Assembly: GCA_002420185.1 (NCBI GenBank)
Contig: DIHO01000013.1
Span: 1-64,000, forward strand
Reading direction: 5' to 3'
DNA: 64,000 nt
From: Opitutales bacterium UBA5694
GTDB taxonomy: Bacteria > Verrucomicrobiota > Verrucomicrobiia > Opitutales > Opitutaceae
The translations under genes were made by a program, and so were the position numbers. The notes below the pieces were generated by a model. It was not told the DNA's origin. It worked only from the letters and a program-made list of their open reading frames with translations, and searched no databases. This document shows positions 63,133 through 64,000 of this stretch, one piece after another. Positions within the stretch are counted from its first letter, which is position 1; the number at the start of each line of letters is the position of its first letter.

Positions 63133-64000
63133 ATGAATACAGGAAACCAAAAGTACATCGCTTATTATGGCACTAGCGGAACGGGCAGAGAAGACGGGAT
63201 TTATTCACAAACGCTCTCACATTCTCCTTTGGAACTTTCTGCCGCGGAATTAGAATGCCATCAAAAAAAGGCAGGATTTCAGCGATTGAACCGAAATGAA
63301 ACGGTGCTTTACTCAATTGCTTCAGGTGATGGGGAAAGTGGGTTGGTTCGTTCCTTTCGGATCAATAAGCGAAAGGTCGGATTGGAGTTTATTAATGAGC
63401 AGGAAGCCGCTGGAGGAGGGCTTTGCCACATTAACCTAGATCAATCAGAAAAATGGCTACTCGGCGTTAGCTACAATGATGCAGTGATCACGGTTTTTCC
63501 TGTTAGTGACATTGGTGTGATTAGTGAAAAAGCTCTTTCGCTGGTTTTGGAAGGGAGTGGAACCAAAGTGAATCCCGACCGACAGGATGCCCCGCACGCT
63601 CACTCGATTTACAGCGATCCATCCAATCGTTTCGTATTGGTTTGCGACTTGGGAATGGATCGGATTTACGTGTACCGCTTCGATAGCGAAAACGGTACTC
63701 TCGCACCGGCAGCGACCCCCCATGTTGACACCGCTCCGGGGGCGGGGCCAAGGCATCTAGCATTTCATGGAAATGGGCGCTGGATCTATGCCATAAACGA
63801 GCTCAACAGTACGGTTACTCAATATGAGTGGGATAAGGATGAAGGGGAAATGACTCTCAAAAGCTCATTTGATACGCTGCCGGAAGTTTTTTCTGAGGAG
63901 AACGCAACGGCCGAGATCCTTGTCCACCCCTCCAATCGGTTCCTTTATGGCTCCAATCGAGGACATGATAGCATTGTGGTCTATTCGATTGATGAGGGGG
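63133..64000 (+). CDS. Lactonase-family beta-propeller protein (3' end outside window)
   Basis: Open from ATG 63133 to the window edge (289 codons, no stop), so the C-terminus is cut. Seven-bladed lactonase text is clear: YIAYYGTSGTGREDGIYSQT, the DAPHAHSIYSDPSNRFVLVC motif with its His pair, PGAGPRHLAFHGNGRWIYAI and LVHPSNRFLYGSNRGHDSIV. The family includes 6-phosphogluconolactonase and related lactonases; no signal peptide is seen, so a cytoplasmic role in the oxidative pentose phosphate route is possible. It diverges from the decayed GH43-like gene. Confidence 0.88.
   Translation, partial: MNTGNQKYIAYYGTSGTGREDGIYSQTLSHSPLELSAAELECHQKKAGFQRLNRNETVLYSIASGDGESGLVRSFRINKRKVGLEFINEQEAAGGGLCHINLDQSEKWLLGVSYNDAVITVFPVSDIGVISEKALSLVLEGSGTKVNPDRQDAPHAHSIYSDPSNRFVLVCDLGMDRIYVYRFDSENGTLAPAATPHVDTAPGAGPRHLAFHGNGRWIYAINELNSTVTQYEWDKDEGEMTLKSSFDTLPEVFSEENATAEILVHPSNRFLYGSNRGHDSIVVYSIDEG

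Noticed and set aside
1..64000. Stop-codon reassignment as explanation of in-frame stops
   Set aside because: Intact genes end normally with TAA, TAG and TGA, and relics are interrupted by all three, with frameshifts as well.
1..64000. CRISPR arrays, insertion sequences, prophage or integrase attachment sites
   Set aside because: No direct-repeat array, transposase, phage gene or tRNA-flanking duplication was seen.

Overview
The window looks like chromosome from a marine or host-associated Verrucomicrobiota, most likely class Opitutia (Puniceicoccales/Opitutales). This rests on gene content only: Tat-exported Gfo/Idh/MocA oxidoreductases, formylglycine-type sulfatases, an EF-hand PQQ-propeller protein, a DUF4212/Na+-solute symporter pair, GatCAB beside pheST, and C-terminal surface modules ending in EVYEV. 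No rRNA or phylogenetic marker tree was available.

Layout. 1-5.9 kb: accessory DNA with the tail of a surface protein, a stop-riddled relic, a DUF6090-type membrane protein, tRNA-Thr(TGT), a methyltransferase and a decayed Tat-exported oxidoreductase. 6-15.6 kb: translation block rpmI-rplT-(terminator)-pheS-pheT-gatC-gatA-gatB, then metG. 15.6-18.8 kb: menF-menD (menaquinone). 18.8-24.6 kb, minus strand: ppx/gppA, rsmI, a tiny lipoprotein, a decayed coiled-coil gene, pgi and ilvD. 24.8-32.9 kb, plus strand: scpB-pheA, DUF4212 plus Na+/solute symporter, DEAD-box helicase, sulfatase, YceI lipoprotein. 33-36 kb: decayed flavoprotein and glyoxalase genes, a glycosylasparaginase and a small parvulin. 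36-45 kb: a tight recC-recB-recD-uridine-kinase-like operon. 46-51 kb: a three-domain ovothiol synthase (OvoA), an ECF sigma/anti-sigma/Spy-like cassette and a Nudix hydrolase. 51-64 kb: PQQ-propeller protein, sugar isomerase, Gfo/Idh/MocA enzyme, a complete TRAP transporter and a lactonase-type propeller, interleaved with many relics.

The main discovery is how many gaps that look non-coding are recognisable dead genes. By reading across frames I reconstructed about a dozen: Gfo/Idh/MocA, coiled-coil surface protein, dihydrolipoamide-dehydrogenase-like flavoprotein, glyoxalase, lactonase propeller, surface module, glycerophosphodiester phosphodiesterase, sulfatase, CBS protein, SulP permease, GH43-like propeller, and an unrecognised secreted protein, with a possible CDGSH protein. 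Each carries internal stops and/or frameshifts while family motifs remain readable, so the decay is probably recent. The intact housekeeping genes argue against general sequencing error. Losses concentrate in exported, catabolic and transport functions, while translation, repair, amino-acid and quinone genes are intact. That is the pattern expected after a lineage has moved to a sheltered, possibly host-associated, life.
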